Shown in pieces: positions 39,233 through 39,527 of a stretch of 39,527 nucleotides of DNA. The notes below the pieces were generated by a model, which worked only from the letters and a program-made list of their open reading frames with translations, did no database searches and was not told the DNA's origin. Origin of the DNA: an uncultured Rubrobacteraceae bacterium (lineage in GTDB: Bacteria > Actinomycetota > Rubrobacteria > Rubrobacterales > Rubrobacteraceae); assembly GCA_902806105.1 (NCBI GenBank), contig CADCVI010000086.1, positions 1 through 39,527 on the forward strand, written 5' to 3'. The position numbers and the translations under genes were made by a program. How positions within the stretch are numbered: the first letter of the stretch is position 1; each line of letters starts with the position of its first letter.

Positions 39233-39527
39233 ATCCTCGTCACGGGGCGGGCGCGCTCGGCCACCCCGGTTCGATGCCCTGATCGCCCGCAACGAGGGGA
39301 CGCGCGGCTGGAAGCGTACAATCCGTTGGGGTTTCCGTGGTCGCGGCGCCGTCCCGGAGCGGCCCGCCGCGAAAACTTGGGTCCGAAGGTGACGAACGTT
39401 GGGGAGTACGAGGTCTTCGTCTCCGAGGTACAGAGCTAGCGAGGAGCGCCGGGACGCTCGAGGGCCGGGGCTTCTACACCTCGGCCTTCTTTTCGCTCTT
39501 GTTCACCCCGCTGCCGGGAGTGCGACT

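Noticed and set aside
39389..39439. 16-codon frame reading NVGEYEVFVSEVQS that resembles the first residues of PaaB
   Set aside because: Too short to distinguish from chance; no PaaB sequence continues after it in any frame.

Overview
The window is very GC-rich, densely packed and almost entirely + strand coding. It uses many GTG and TTG starts, prefers AGG for arginine, and tolerates ATA isoleucine despite the high GC. Together with the gene content this suggests an actinobacterium, most likely a Rubrobacter-type lineage (inference from composition and gene families; no marker gene is present).

Bases 1-8581 are a purine-catabolism operon. It holds the molybdopterin subunit of xanthine dehydrogenase, a small thiamine-binding-fold protein, OHCU decarboxylase, urate oxidase, a 5-hydroxyisourate hydrolase interrupted by a one-base frameshift, allantoate amidohydrolase, allantoinase and a DUF3830 cyclophilin-like protein. 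It is followed by the salvage enzyme hypoxanthine phosphoribosyltransferase. Xanthine to ureidoglycine is covered, apart from the XDH partner subunits (presumably upstream) and the broken hydrolase.

Bases 9088-28417 are an aromatic-acid/aryl-CoA catabolic island. A minus-strand enoyl-CoA hydratase diverges from a 3-hydroxyacyl-CoA dehydrogenase and a hotdog thioesterase. After an 825-base non-coding stretch comes an operon of aromatic-acid MFS symporter, aldehyde dehydrogenase, benzoate-CoA-ligase-like enzyme, thiolase, a GMC-oxidoreductase relic, an intact GMC oxidoreductase and an amidohydrolase. A second operon from a well-formed promoter at 21310 encodes a PaaABCD-type ring epoxidase in an unusual layout: two very small PaaB-like proteins, and PaaD split into a DUF59 protein and a separate zinc ribbon. 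Crotonases, a PaaY-like protein, a second aldehyde dehydrogenase and a TetR regulator follow. Related 14-base dyads near four promoters or leaders look like operators of one TetR-type repressor.

Bases 28418-39527 are mixed and partly decayed: an XRE-cupin regulator with a probable leaderless promoter, a methyltransferase, a CobW relic, a 70-residue unknown coupled to a DHA2 exporter, a BenE-type permease, an adenine-deaminase-family enzyme with an altered active site, GntR and PaaK-like gene fragments, an SDR dehydrogenase and an orphan DUF4118-PAS histidine kinase. The last 295 bases hold no gene I can support. I found no tRNA, rRNA, CRISPR array or intact insertion sequence.

The most interesting reading is a possible funnel from aryl alcohol (GMC enzyme) through aryl aldehyde (ALDH) and aromatic acid (imported by AAHS/BenE carriers) to aryl-CoA (benzoate-CoA-ligase-like), a multicomponent ring epoxidase and beta-oxidation. 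PaaK survives only as a fragment and no PaaE reductase is in view.
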